DNA from: DASXMR01 sp036495525
GTDB taxonomy: Bacteria; Actinomycetota; Actinomycetes; Streptosporangiales; Streptosporangiaceae
Direction of reading: 5' to 3'
DNA length: 64,000 nt
Assembly: GCA_036495525.1 (NCBI GenBank)
Contig: DASXMR010000139.1
Span: forward strand, 35,831 to 99,830
Below the pieces are notes generated by a model. It was given only the letters and a program-made list of their open reading frames with translations, was not told where the DNA came from and did not search any database. Shown one piece after another: positions 16,512-26,160 of this stretch. Position 1 is the stretch's first letter. The number at the start of each line of letters is the position of its first letter. Made by a program: the position numbers and the translations under genes.

Positions 16512-16913
16512 GTGAATCCCCGGCGCTGCTCGCGGCCGGCCTGCAAGCGGGCCGCCGTCTACACGCTCACTTACGTCTACCGGGACTCGACCGCGGTGCT
16601 GGGGCCACTGGCCGCTTACGTCGAGCCGCACTGCTATGACCTGTGCACCGCGCACGCCGACCGGCTCACCGCGCCGCGCGGGTGGGAGGTCGTCCGGCTG
16701 CCGCTCGGCCCAGCTGACGAGGCCGAGGAGGTGACGCCAGACGACCTGGAGGCACTGGCGAATGCCGTCCGGGAGGCCGCGGTGCCTGAGCAGCAAGGCG
16801 AGCCGGTCGGGCAGGGCGTCGAGGTGAGCAGGCGCGGTCACCTGAGGGTGCTGCGCTCAGCGCCAGGCGAGCACAGGCGGCTGGGCGAGCAGGGGCGGCC
16901 GGGCGGCTCCTGA
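16512..16913 (+). CDS. DUF3499-family zinc-ribbon-like protein
   Basis: A 133-residue protein. The N-terminal half is the DUF3499 domain with Cys6, Cys11, Cys41 and Cys45 (C-x4-C and C-x3-C), suggesting a metal-bound fold, plus the family block AVYTLTYVYRDSTAVLGPL. The C-terminal half is variable and charged. Function is unknown. The gene is a fixed neighbour of the Rv3259-type protein in actinobacteria, and here it is divergent from it. The GTG start is well placed at the first conserved residue (NPRRCSRPAC). In Streptomyces and mycobacteria a phosphomannomutase gene normally follows; here the Trm112-type gene follows directly. Confidence 0.85.
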   Translation: MNPRRCSRPACKRAAVYTLTYVYRDSTAVLGPLAAYVEPHCYDLCTAHADRLTAPRGWEVVRLPLGPADEAEEVTPDDLEALANAVREAAVPEQQGEPVGQGVEVSRRGHLRVLRSAPGEHRRLGEQGRPGGS

Positions 16914-16981
16914 CGGCGGCGGCTTTGTCCGGCGGGTTAGGCTCGCTAAGCCGTACTCGTCAACTGCGCTGGAGACTCTTC

Positions 16982-17164
16982 GTGAACATCGACGACTGGC
17001 TGCTCGAGATTCTCGCCTGCCCGAAGTGCCACGCACCGCTGCGGGTCGACGAGGCCGCCAGCGAGCTGGTATGCACCGGGGACGACTGCGGCCTGGCCTA
17101 TCCGGTCAGGGACGACATACCGGTGCTGCTGGTGGACGAGGCGCGCGACCCGGCGGCCAGCTAG
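16982..17164 (+). CDS. Trm112-family small zinc-binding protein
   Basis: A 60-residue protein of the UPF0434/Trm112 family. Four cysteines, Cys13, Cys16, Cys31 and Cys36 (CPKC and CTGDDC), and the YPVRDDIPVLL motif define the zinc-binding fold. In eukaryotes Trm112 activates methyltransferases; the bacterial role is not established. The GTG at 16982 was chosen because GGAGA lies 6 nt upstream and the fold starts there. It is followed at 25 bp by the cation-diffusion transporter, so a shared transcript is likely. Confidence 0.88.
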   Translation: MNIDDWLLEILACPKCHAPLRVDEAASELVCTGDDCGLAYPVRDDIPVLLVDEARDPAAS

Positions 17165-17189
17165 CCGGGCCAGGTGAGGACCAAGCGGC

Positions 17190-18212
17190 GTGGCTGAGCC
17201 CCGGTCGGGCGGACGGCGGGCTGTCCTCGCCGCGTTCGCGGCCAACCTGGGCATCGCCGCGACCAAGCTCATCGCCTTCGTGATCACCGGCTCAGCATCG
17301 ATGCTCGCCGAGTCCGTGCACTCCGTCGCCGACTCGGGCAATCAGGCCCTGCTGCTGCTCGGCCGCAGCAGGGCGCAGCGCGAGCAGACTGAGGAGCACC
17401 CGTTCGGATACGGGGCCGAACGCTACTTCTACGCATTCATCGTCGCGCTGGTGCTGTTTACCATCGGCGCGCTGTTCTCGCTCTACGAGGGCATCGACCG
17501 GATCAGGCACCCCGAGCACCTGCAGTCCCCGGCCGTGGCGCTGACCGTGCTGGGCATCGCCGCGCTGCTCGAGGGCTTCTCCTTCCGGACCGCGGTCAGG
17601 GAGTCCAGCGGGGCCCGCGGGCGCGGCAGCTGGCTGGGCTTCATCCGGCACGCCAAGGCACCCGAGCTGCCGGCCGTGCTGCTGGAGGACACAGCGGCGC
17701 TGACCGGCCTGGTGCTCGCGTTCACCGGAGTGATCCTGTCCACGGTGACCGGCAATGCCCGCTGGGACGGCGCCGGGTCGGTGGCGATCGGGGTGCTGCT
17801 CGGCTGCGTGGCGGCCATCCTGGCGATGGAAACCAAGAGCCTGCTGATCGGGGAGTCGGCCGGGCGCGGCGCCGAGCGCGCCATCGTCGCCGCGATCGAG
17901 GCCAGCGCGTCGATCGACCGGGTCATCCACCTGCGGACGCTGCACGTCGGACCGGACACGCTGCTGGTAGCGGCCAAGGTCGCGGTGCGCGGCGCCGACT
18001 CGGCCGCTGAAGTGGTCGCCGGCATCAACGAGGCCGAGCGCAGGATCAGGGAAGCGGTGCCGATCGCTGAGCTGATCTTCCTGGAGCCTGACCTGTACCA
18101 GGCGGCCAGGCTGGACGCCGCCGACCCGGCAGTGCGGGCCGCCCGCCGCGGCTCACCGCTGCGGCAGGCCGGCCGCTCGGCCATCCGCGCGGTCCGCCGC
18201 GGCCGGACCTAG
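17190..18212 (+). CDS. Cation diffusion facilitator (CDF) family transporter
   Basis: Divalent metal exporter of 340 residues. About six membrane helices lie between residues 10 and 215. The first metal-site motif HSVAD (His44, Asp48) is in TM2 and the second, LLEDTAALTG, is in TM5; HPFGYGAERYFY follows TM2 as in the family. The cytoplasmic C-terminal domain spans about 220-310. AGGTGAGGA precedes the GTG start. The metal (Zn, Mn, Fe or Co) cannot be told from sequence. It is convergent with the MerR gene, 19 bp apart. Confidence 0.92.
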   Translation: MAEPRSGGRRAVLAAFAANLGIAATKLIAFVITGSASMLAESVHSVADSGNQALLLLGRSRAQREQTEEHPFGYGAERYFYAFIVALVLFTIGALFSLYEGIDRIRHPEHLQSPAVALTVLGIAALLEGFSFRTAVRESSGARGRGSWLGFIRHAKAPELPAVLLEDTAALTGLVLAFTGVILSTVTGNARWDGAGSVAIGVLLGCVAAILAMETKSLLIGESAGRGAERAIVAAIEASASIDRVIHLRTLHVGPDTLLVAAKVAVRGADSAAEVVAGINEAERRIREAVPIAELIFLEPDLYQAARLDAADPAVRAARRGSPLRQAGRSAIRAVRRGRT

Positions 18213-18231
18213 CGATACCCGCCAGGCCTGC

Positions 18232-18672
18232 TCACCGGGGCCGGCCAGGGGCACGGCTGAGGCCGCCGGGGGACCGCCGCAGCCCGGCAGGCTCGGCGAG
18301 GCCGAGCAGGCGCAGGGCTCGTTCCTTCTCGAAGTCGATCGCCCGTGCGGACGGCGGCTGAATCCGGCCTATTCGCCGGCCAAGCTCGGCCACCTCCGCC
18401 CTGGCGGCCGGGTCAGCGAGGACGCGCAGGCCGAAGGCCAGGGCCGCCGGGCTGATGTCGTAGCGCCGCTCGATCGCCAGGCCGAGTGACACCGCTGCCA
18501 GCTCGGCCTCGCCGAACTGCCGGTGACCGGCTGCCTGGCCGGTGCGCGGCGAACGGGCCCGCCGCCTGCGCCCGGCCCGCTCGCGCACTTCGGGGAGCAG
18601 GCCGAGGGCATCGCGATAGCGGAGCATCCGTGGTGAGGTTCCCAGCTGCTCGGCTGCCTCAGTGATCCGCAT
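18232..18672 (-). CDS. MerR-family transcriptional regulator divergent from ahcY
   Basis: A 146-residue regulator. The N-terminal MerR winged helix (1-75; RITEAAEQLGTSPRMLRY) contains an Arg-rich insertion, followed by a helical region that includes RRYDISPAALAFGLRVL and a FEKERALRLLG segment. No cysteine metal site is visible. It faces ahcY across a 116-bp divergent intergenic region, and this pairing recurs in actinobacteria, so regulation of the SAM-cycle gene is plausible. The ATG is preceded by no ribosome site but by TAAGAT about 8 nt upstream on the coding strand, which would suit a leaderless transcript. Confidence 0.8.
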   Translation of the reverse strand: MRITEAAEQLGTSPRMLRYRDALGLLPEVRERAGRRRRARSPRTGQAAGHRQFGEAELAAVSLGLAIERRYDISPAALAFGLRVLADPAARAEVAELGRRIGRIQPPSARAIDFEKERALRLLGLAEPAGLRRSPGGLSRAPGRPR

Positions 18673-18788
18673 AGGAGCAAATCTTACATTGTTCTGTCAG
18701 AAACACCCTGTGCAGCGTGCGATCCGGCGGGCTGATCCCGTACGGTCGGGTTGTTCGCCTGTTGACTGGCCCACGCCGAGGAGTGCAG

Positions 18789-20214
<1,426 letters not shown>

Positions 20215-20234
<20 letters not shown>

Positions 20235-21507
20235 GCGAGGCGCGGCCGCTGGCCGGCCGGCTCAGCTGGCCGGCCAGGGCGCGGCCAGGATCAGCTGGGC
20301 CGGGCGCGCCATGCCGGTGCTCGGGCTGATCCGGGCCGAGTTCGCCAGCGAGCAGCCGCTGGCCGGGCTCTGCGTAGCCGCCTGCCTGCACGTGACGGCG
20401 GAGACGGCCAGCCTGGTCAGCGTCCTGCTGGCTGGCGGCGCGCGGGTGCACCTGGCCGCATCCAATCCGCTGTCCACCCAGGACGACATCGCGGCCGCGC
20501 TGGCCGAGCTGCCGGGGGTGCTGGTCGCCGCCCGATCAGGGGTTGACCGCGAAACCTACTACGAGCACCTGCTCAGGTCCCTGGACCCCGCGCCCGACCT
20601 GGTGATCGACGACGGCGGCGACCTGCTGAACACGCTGCACGCCGAGCGGCCCGAGCTGCTCGCCGGGGTCCGCGGTGGCTGCGAGTCGACCTCCACCGGT
20701 GTCGCCCGGCTGCGCCGGATGGCCGCCGCAGGCACGCTCGCGTTCCCGGTGATCGCTGCGGACACGTCGGTCACCAGGCGAATGTTCGACAGCAGGTACG
20801 GTACCGGCCAGTCGGTCATCGACGGCATCGTCCGCGCCACGAACCTGCTGCTGGCCGGCAAGTCCGTCGTGGTGGCCGGCTACGGCCCGTGCGGCCAGGG
20901 GATCGCAGAGCGGGCCAGGGGCCACGGCGCCAGGGTGATCATCACGGAGACGGATCCGATCCGCGCGCTCGATGCGATCATGCAGGGCTACCGGGTGCTG
21001 CCGATGGCCGACGCGGCGGTCGCCGGAGAGGTGTTCATCACCGCGACCGGCTCGCGCGACGTCATCACCGGCGAGCACCTGCTAGCGATGCCCGACGGCG
21101 CGATCCTGGCCAACGCCGGGCACTTCGACGTCGAGATTGACGTCCGGGCGCTCGCCGGGCTGGCGGCCGAGGTGCACCCGGAGGTACGGCCGCACGCCGA
21201 CGAGTACGTGCTTCCTGGCGGGCGGCGGCTGATCCTGCTCGCCGAGGGGCGGGTGGTGAACCTGGTCGCCGCCGAGGGCAACCCGGCCGCGGTGATGGAC
21301 CTGTCCTTCGCCGCGCAAGCGCTGGCGCTGGCCGGCCTGGCCGCGAGCGGACCGGCCGGGGTAACTCTCCCGGCCGGCGTGCACGACATGCCGGCGGCCA
21401 TCGATACCAGGATCGCCGCGCTCACCCTCGCCTCGCTCGGCGTCGGCATCGACGAGCTGACCCCAGCCCAGCTGGCCTACCTGGAGTCCTGGCGCCAGGG
21501 CTCCTGA
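20215..21507 (+). CDS. Divergent AhcY-like paralogue with altered active site
   Basis: A 430-residue member of the AhcY superfamily, of the short archaeal/Thermotoga type (no bacterial insertion, no C-terminal Lys-Tyr tail). The NAD fold (GYGPCGQG, 223-230), His59 (LHVT), the DDGGD block (132-136), Asp192 and His303 (GHFD) are kept. Compared with the true AhcY directly upstream, however, the Glu before the TTT of EETTTG is Ser158, the catalytic Lys of SVTK is Arg188, the Asn of FDN is Ser193 and the His of GHPSF is Asn356. These positions contact adenosine or take part in catalysis in characterised enzymes, so hydrolysis of SAH is unlikely or the substrate differs. The GTG lies inside ahcY with GAGGGA 10 nt upstream, indicating coupled translation. 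Confidence 0.85.
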
Positions 21508-21604
21508 CCGGCGGGGCCGCGCCAAACGCGCTTACCTGGCACAGGCCCTGCATTCGTGCCGACGATGAGATGTCCGGCATGCGCGGTTGTGGAAGGCTGA
21601 GCGC

Positions 21605-22159
21605 ATGGCGGGCGCAGAGCGGCTGACGGCTGCCGGGCAGGTGACGGGGCGCATGGGTGACGGTTCAGCCGACCCGCTGCTACCAGGGCTGCGGGTGCCG
21701 GGAAACCGGGTGAGCAGAAGAGCCATCGGCTACTGGACGGCACGGGCGGTGCTGAACGCGCTGATCCTGGTGGCGATCGAGTCAGCGGTGATCCGCAGCG
21801 CTGCTCCGGCCGGCTGGTGGGTCCTCGTCGCGATAACCGCGCTGGCCGGCGCGCTGCACGCGCTGATCATGCCGCGCTGGCGGTTCAGCGTGCACCGCTG
21901 GGAGGTCACCAGCGAGGCGCTGTACACCAGGTCAGGGTGGTTCTCGGTGCACTGGCGAATCGCGCCGGTCAGCCGGATCCAGACCATCGACAGTCACCGC
22001 TCGCTTGGCGAGCGGATCTTCGGGCTGGCCAACGTCACCGCCACCACCGCCTCGGCAGCCGGGCCGGTGCGCATCCACGGACTTGACCGGGGCACTGCCG
22101 ACGTGCTGCTCGATCAGCTGGCCGTGGTCACCGGCCAATTGCCCGGCGACGCGACATGA
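21605..22159 (+). CDS. Bacterial-PH (bPH_2) membrane protein, YdbS-like
   Basis: A 184-residue protein with two membrane helices at about residues 38-75, followed by one bPH_2 domain (RFSVHRWEVTSEALYTRSG and IAPVSRIQTIDSHRSLGERIFGL). YdbS/YdbT pairs are membrane proteins of poorly defined function; the Bacillus pair has been linked to antimicrobial resistance. The ATG at 21605 has GGAAGG 8 nt upstream and is preferred to a GTG 18 bp earlier. It overlaps the larger PH-domain gene by 4 bp (ATGA), so the two probably form a complex. Confidence 0.85.
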   Translation: MAGAERLTAAGQVTGRMGDGSADPLLPGLRVPGNRVSRRAIGYWTARAVLNALILVAIESAVIRSAAPAGWWVLVAITALAGALHALIMPRWRFSVHRWEVTSEALYTRSGWFSVHWRIAPVSRIQTIDSHRSLGERIFGLANVTATTASAAGPVRIHGLDRGTADVLLDQLAVVTGQLPGDAT

Positions 22160-24039
22160 CCGGGCCGGCCGGCCTGCCGCTCAGCCCAGATTCCGGCCAG
22201 GAGCCCCCGGCAGCAGCTGGCACGGAACCCGCAGCAGCTGGCCCGGTGCTTGCGGCGGCAGGCCCGACACCCGCGGCACCGCCCGGCCAGCAGCCGGTGC
22301 CGCAGCCCGGCGGCGACGACTGGCAGCGGCTGAGCCCGCGCAGCCTGGCGGTGCGGCCGGTGACGGACCTGATCCGGCTGCTGCCGTTCCTGCTCGGCGT
22401 GCTGTACCTGCACGGCCGCGGCGGCCACGGCAGCTACCTGGGTCTGGGTTTCGCCGCGTTTGCCATCGCCGCCAGCGTGGTCCGCTGGCTCACCACCCGG
22501 TACCGGATCACCGCCGAGCGCGTCTACCTGCGTCGCGGGCTGCTCAATCAGAAAGTGCTGTCCGTGGCAAGGGACCGGGTGCGCACGGTCGACCTGTCCG
22601 CGCACCTGCTTTACCGGATGCTCGGACTGCGCCGGGTCGCGATCGGAACCGGGCGCAACGACCGGCGGGAAGGCGAGAGCTTCCGGCTCGACGCACTAAC
22701 GCTCGCCGACGCGCAGGCGCTGCGCGCACTGCTGCTCACTGCCGTCGCGCCGCCCGCGGTCACTGCTCAGCCGGTCACTGCTCAGCCGGTCACTGCCCGG
22801 CCGGTGGCTACGCAGCCAGTGGCTGCCAAGCAGGTTGGAGCGCAGGCCGTCGCGGCGTCGGCCGCAGCAGCCAGCCCGGCGCCCGCCGCGACGACCGGCG
22901 GCGGGGAAGGGGCCGCCGTGCAGGCGCGGCCGCTGGCCGGCATTCCGCCGGTGCCGCTGCTGCCCGGCCAGGTCAGCAGCCCCGTAGCCGCCAGCCAGGC
23001 AGCCGCCATGGCCGGCGAAGTCGAGCTGGCCCGGCTGCACCTGGCCTGGATCCGATTCGCGCCGCTGACGCTGACCGGGCTGGTCATCCTCGGCGTGCTG
23101 TTCGGCTTCGCGGTGCAGTTCAACGACGCGGCGCACGTCGGCGCCAGTGCCGCCGGTGCTGTGCACAGGCTGAGCGTGACCGTCGGCAGCAGGCCGGCCG
23201 GCCTGCGGATCGGCATCGGCGCGGCCGCGGTCCTGGTCGCCATGGTGCTGCTGTCGACGGCTGGCTATGTCGCGCTGTTCTGGGGTTTCCGGCTGGTGCG
23301 GCAGCAGGACGGGGCGCTGCGCACCCGCCGCGGGCTGCTGTCCACGAGGGAGACGACGATCGACAGCACCCGGCTGCGCGGCGTCGAGCTCAGCGAGCCG
23401 CTTGCGCTGCGCTGCGCGGGCGGCGCGCGCTGCATCGCGATCACCACCGGGCTGCGGGTAGGGCGCGGCGCCGAGCACGGCGGCTCGCTGCTGCTGCCGC
23501 CTGCCCCGCGCGCCACCGCGCTCGCGGTCGCCGCCGACGTACTCGGCGTCGCCCTCCAGCCGCGGCTCGCCGCCGCTCTGGCCGCCGACCCGCTGGTGCC
23601 GCACGGCAGGCTGGCCATGCGCCGCCGTTACACCCGCGCGCTGACGGCCGCGGCGCTCGTGGTCGCGGCGCTGACGGCCGGGGGCCTGGACGCAGGCTGG
23701 CCGGCCTGGAGCTGGCTCAGCTCGCTGGCTCTCCTGCCGCTCGCCGCGCTGCTAGCCGCCGACCGTTACCGCGGACTCGGGCACCGGCTGGCCGGCGGCC
23801 GGCTGGTGACCTGCACGGGCAGCCTGGTGCGGCGGCGCAGCGTCCTCGCCACTGAGGGGATCATCGGCTGGCGGATTCACCAGAGCTGGTTTCAGCGCCG
23901 CCAGGGCCTGGTCACGCTCACCGCGACGACGGCCGCCGGCCGGCAGCGCTACGAGGTGCGGGACATTCCGCACGCGCTGGCGCTGTCGGTCGCCTCCACC
24001 GCGACGCCCGACCTTGTCCGGCCGTTTCTCAGGCAGTGA
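22156..24039 (+). CDS. Triple bacterial-PH-domain membrane protein, YdbT-like
   Basis: A 627-residue partner of the preceding gene. A Pro/Ala-rich N-terminus (1-55) precedes two helices and a first bPH_2 domain (about 115-190, TRYRITAERVYLRRGLLNQK). A low-complexity linker with a 15-bp DNA repeat comes next, then two helices and a second bPH_2 domain (about 375-450, DGALRTRRGLLSTRETTIDS), two more helices (about 500-540) and a third bPH_2 domain (about 545-610). This helix-PH arrangement is that of YdbT. Start ATG overlaps the YdbS-like stop. It converges on the RDD gene with a 6-bp gap. Confidence 0.85.
   Translation: MTGPAGLPLSPDSGQEPPAAAGTEPAAAGPVLAAAGPTPAAPPGQQPVPQPGGDDWQRLSPRSLAVRPVTDLIRLLPFLLGVLYLHGRGGHGSYLGLGFAAFAIAASVVRWLTTRYRITAERVYLRRGLLNQKVLSVARDRVRTVDLSAHLLYRMLGLRRVAIGTGRNDRREGESFRLDALTLADAQALRALLLTAVAPPAVTAQPVTAQPVTARPVATQPVAAKQVGAQAVAASAAAASPAPAATTGGGEGAAVQARPLAGIPPVPLLPGQVSSPVAASQAAAMAGEVELARLHLAWIRFAPLTLTGLVILGVLFGFAVQFNDAAHVGASAAGAVHRLSVTVGSRPAGLRIGIGAAAVLVAMVLLSTAGYVALFWGFRLVRQQDGALRTRRGLLSTRETTIDSTRLRGVELSEPLALRCAGGARCIAITTGLRVGRGAEHGGSLLLPPAPRATALAVAADVLGVALQPRLAAALAADPLVPHGRLAMRRRYTRALTAAALVVAALTAGGLDAGWPAWSWLSSLALLPLAALLAADRYRGLGHRLAGGRLVTCTGSLVRRRSVLATEGIIGWRIHQSWFQRRQGLVTLTATTAAGRQRYEVRDIPHALALSVASTATPDLVRPFLRQ
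22756..22830 (+). repeat. Five 15-bp tandem units in the YdbT-like gene
   Basis: Units begin at 22756, 22771, 22786, 22801 and 22816; the first three are near-identical (CGGTCACTGCTCAGC register) and the last two diverged. In protein they give Val-Thr-Ala-Gln-Pro repeats in the cytoplasmic linker. Confidence 0.85.
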
Positions 24040-24045
24040 GCGCCG

Positions 24046-25014
24046 CTAAGACGGCGGGGTCAGGCCGCCTGGCCAGCGCTGCTGGCCGGCCTGCTGGTCG
24101 CCGCCGGGCTCCGTCTGCGGGTCGCCAGCGCCCGGCTGTACCGCGCCCGGCTGGACCGCGCCCGGCTGGACCGCGCCCGGCTGGGTCGCGCCTCGGGGAA
24201 CCTGGCCGGCCGCTGGCGCGGCTGGCTGGCCAACCGTTGGCCACTGGTAGCCGGCCTGCGCGCGCTGCGCACTGAGCCGGGCAAACTCGCGTTCGCGGCG
24301 CACCGCGAGCACCGCGGTCAGGTACGCCTCCGGCGGCGTGCCGGCCGGGGGCGGAGGGCTGACCTGGGCGGCGACGGTCGCGGCGAGCCGGAGCCCGAGC
24401 TCGGCCCTGGCGCGCGGGTGCAGGTCCGGATAGCGGCGCAGGTAAGTGCCGGCCGCCTCGGCGTCCCGGTCGGACAGCCCGGACAGCTCGGCCACGCTTG
24501 CCCAGCCGGCCAGCGGGGGCGGCACGACCGCGAACTGCGCCGGCAGCACGGTCCGGCGCGGCACCCGCTCCTGGATCACGTAGGTGCCGGCGAACACGTC
24601 ACCGAGCCGCTTGCCCTTGGCCGACACCATCGAGGTGATGAGCGCCACTGGGTCAAGCAGCAGGCTCCAGATCTCGAAGATGCCCGCCAGCGCCCGGACC
24701 AGCGCCTGGCGGAACCGCTCCGGCCCGCCATCATCGCTCACCACGCGCAGGCCAAGGGCCATCTTGCCGAGCGAGCGGCCGCGGCTCAGGGTCTCGAACA
24801 CGGTCGGATAGCCGACGATGATCAGCACGGTCCCGGTCACCGATATCGCCGCCAGAGCAGCCGAGTCGAGCCCGGAAGCCGCGGCTGCGACCGCGAGCAG
24901 CGTCAGCGCGACGACCTGGACCAGCATGTCGAGCACCAGCGCGACCATCCGCACCGGGAACGCGGCGACCGGCAGTTCGAGGACCACAGCCTCTCCGGTC
25001 ACCAGCTCGCTCAC
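24046..25014 (-). CDS. RDD-family membrane protein with low-complexity tail
   Basis: A 322-residue protein. The RDD domain (about 15-150) begins FPVRMVALVLDMLVQ, has three or so membrane helices, the SRGRSLGKMALGLRVV block and KGKRLGDVFAGTYVIQ. A soluble region follows (about 170-265), then a Pro/Gln/Gly/Ala tail containing four Pro-Gly-Ala-Val-Gln units encoded by a 15-bp repeat. The GTG at 25014 was chosen because AGGAGG lies 6 nt upstream and the RDD fold starts there. RDD proteins are commonly encoded beside SpoIIM-like and MoxR/DUF58 genes in actinobacteria, as here, but their transported substrate is unknown. Confidence 0.85.
   Translation of the reverse strand: MSELVTGEAVVLELPVAAFPVRMVALVLDMLVQVVALTLLAVAAAASGLDSAALAAISVTGTVLIIVGYPTVFETLSRGRSLGKMALGLRVVSDDGGPERFRQALVRALAGIFEIWSLLLDPVALITSMVSAKGKRLGDVFAGTYVIQERVPRRTVLPAQFAVVPPPLAGWASVAELSGLSDRDAEAAGTYLRRYPDLHPRARAELGLRLAATVAAQVSPPPPAGTPPEAYLTAVLAVRREREFARLSAQRAQAGYQWPTVGQPAAPAAGQVPRGATQPGAVQPGAVQPGAVQPGAGDPQTEPGGDQQAGQQRWPGGLTPPS
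24129..24188 (-). repeat. Four 15-bp tandem units in the RDD gene
   Basis: Unit CGCCCGGCTGGACCG (plus-strand sense) starts at 24129, 24144, 24159 and 24174; two units are identical and two carry one to two changes. It encodes the Pro-Gly-Ala-Val-Gln tail repeats. Confidence 0.9.
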
Positions 25015-25144
25015 GCGCGTCCTCCTCTCGCCTGCCTCGGGGCTCCGGGCACCGTACCCAGGGCACCCTGCCCGGCCGCCCTGGCCGGCGCCCGTTGTGC
25101 GCCAGGCCAAGGCTAGAGGCTGGCCATGGCAGTAGTCTCCTGGC

Positions 25145-26140
25145 GTGGATGTGGACGCCTTCGCCGCTGCCCACAAAGGTGACTGGGCCAGGCTCGACGC
25201 GCTGGTCCGCCGTCGCCGCCGGCTGTCCGGCGACGAGGTAGACGAGCTGGTCGCCCTCTATCAGCGGACCGGCACGCACCTGTCGGCGCTGCGCGGCTCC
25301 GGAGCGGACCCGGCGCTGGTCGCCAGGCTCTCGGCCAGCCTGGCCAGGGCGCGAGCCGCGGTGACCGGCGCCCAGGGGCGGTCTTGGAGCGCGGCCGGCC
25401 GGTTCGCCGCCGTCTCTTTCCCGGCGATGGCATGGCGGCTGCGCTGGTGGTGGCTGGGCACGGCGGCTGCGTCGCTGCTGGCCGCCTTCCTGCTTGGCTG
25501 GTGGATCGCGAGGTCGCCGTCCGCACAGTCCGGGCTGCTCTCCTCCTCGCAGGTGAACAGCCTGGTCAATCATCAGTTCCGCAGCTACTACTCGCAGTTC
25601 GCTGCGCAGTCGTTCGCCGCCAAAGTGTGGACTAACAACGCCTTCGTCGCCGCTGAGGCGCTCATCTCCGGCATTTTCCTCGGCATCCCGACGCTGCTAG
25701 TGCTCGCTGACAACGCGGCCAACCTCGGCGTCGTCGGCGGCCTGATGATCGGTCACGGGCGGACCGCCGAGTTCTTCGGGCTGATCCTGCCGCACGGCGT
25801 GCTTGAGCTGTCGGCCGTGTTCCTCGCCGCAGCGGCCGGCCTGCGGCTCGGCTGGTCGATCATTGACCCCGGCCAGCTGCCGCGGTCCAGGGCACTGGCC
25901 GAGCAGGGCCGCGCGACGGTCACGGTCGCGCTCGGGCTGGTCGCGGTGCTGCTGGTGTCGGGCGCGATCGAGGCGTTCGTCACGCCATCCCCGCTGCCGA
26001 CCTGGGCCAGGATCACCATCGGCCTGTGCGCGGAGGCGGCATTCCTCAGCTACGTCATCGTGCTCGGCCGCCGGGCGGCAGCAGCCGGGCTGAGCGCTGA
26101 CATGGCCGAGGCACCGGATGTATTGCCGGTATCCGCCTGA
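25145..26140 (+). CDS. Stage II sporulation protein M-like (SpoIIM/DUF95) membrane protein
   Basis: A 331-residue polytopic protein: a soluble N-terminus (1-95) with the MDVDAFAAAHKGDWARLDAL opening typical of actinobacterial members, then about six membrane helices, including the ISGIFLGIPTLLVLADNAANLG and MIGHGRTAEFFGLILPHGVLEL segments that are most conserved in the family. In Bacillus SpoIIM belongs to a peptidoglycan-hydrolase complex; in actinobacteria the homologue clusters with RDD, DUF58 and MoxR genes and its role is undefined. It is divergent from the RDD gene (130 bp apart) and convergent with the DUF58 gene (20 bp). GTG at 25151 is an alternative start. Confidence 0.85.
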   Translation: MDVDAFAAAHKGDWARLDALVRRRRRLSGDEVDELVALYQRTGTHLSALRGSGADPALVARLSASLARARAAVTGAQGRSWSAAGRFAAVSFPAMAWRLRWWWLGTAAASLLAAFLLGWWIARSPSAQSGLLSSSQVNSLVNHQFRSYYSQFAAQSFAAKVWTNNAFVAAEALISGIFLGIPTLLVLADNAANLGVVGGLMIGHGRTAEFFGLILPHGVLELSAVFLAAAAGLRLGWSIIDPGQLPRSRALAEQGRATVTVALGLVAVLLVSGAIEAFVTPSPLPTWARITIGLCAEAAFLSYVIVLGRRAAAAGLSADMAEAPDVLPVSA

Positions 26141-26160
26141 GCAACCCGGCCGTACCACGG

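Noticed and set aside
18673..18788. Possible SAH or SAM riboswitch ahead of ahcY
   Set aside because: The 116-bp interval shared with the MerR gene shows no recognisable SAH/SAM aptamer core or pseudoknot pattern.
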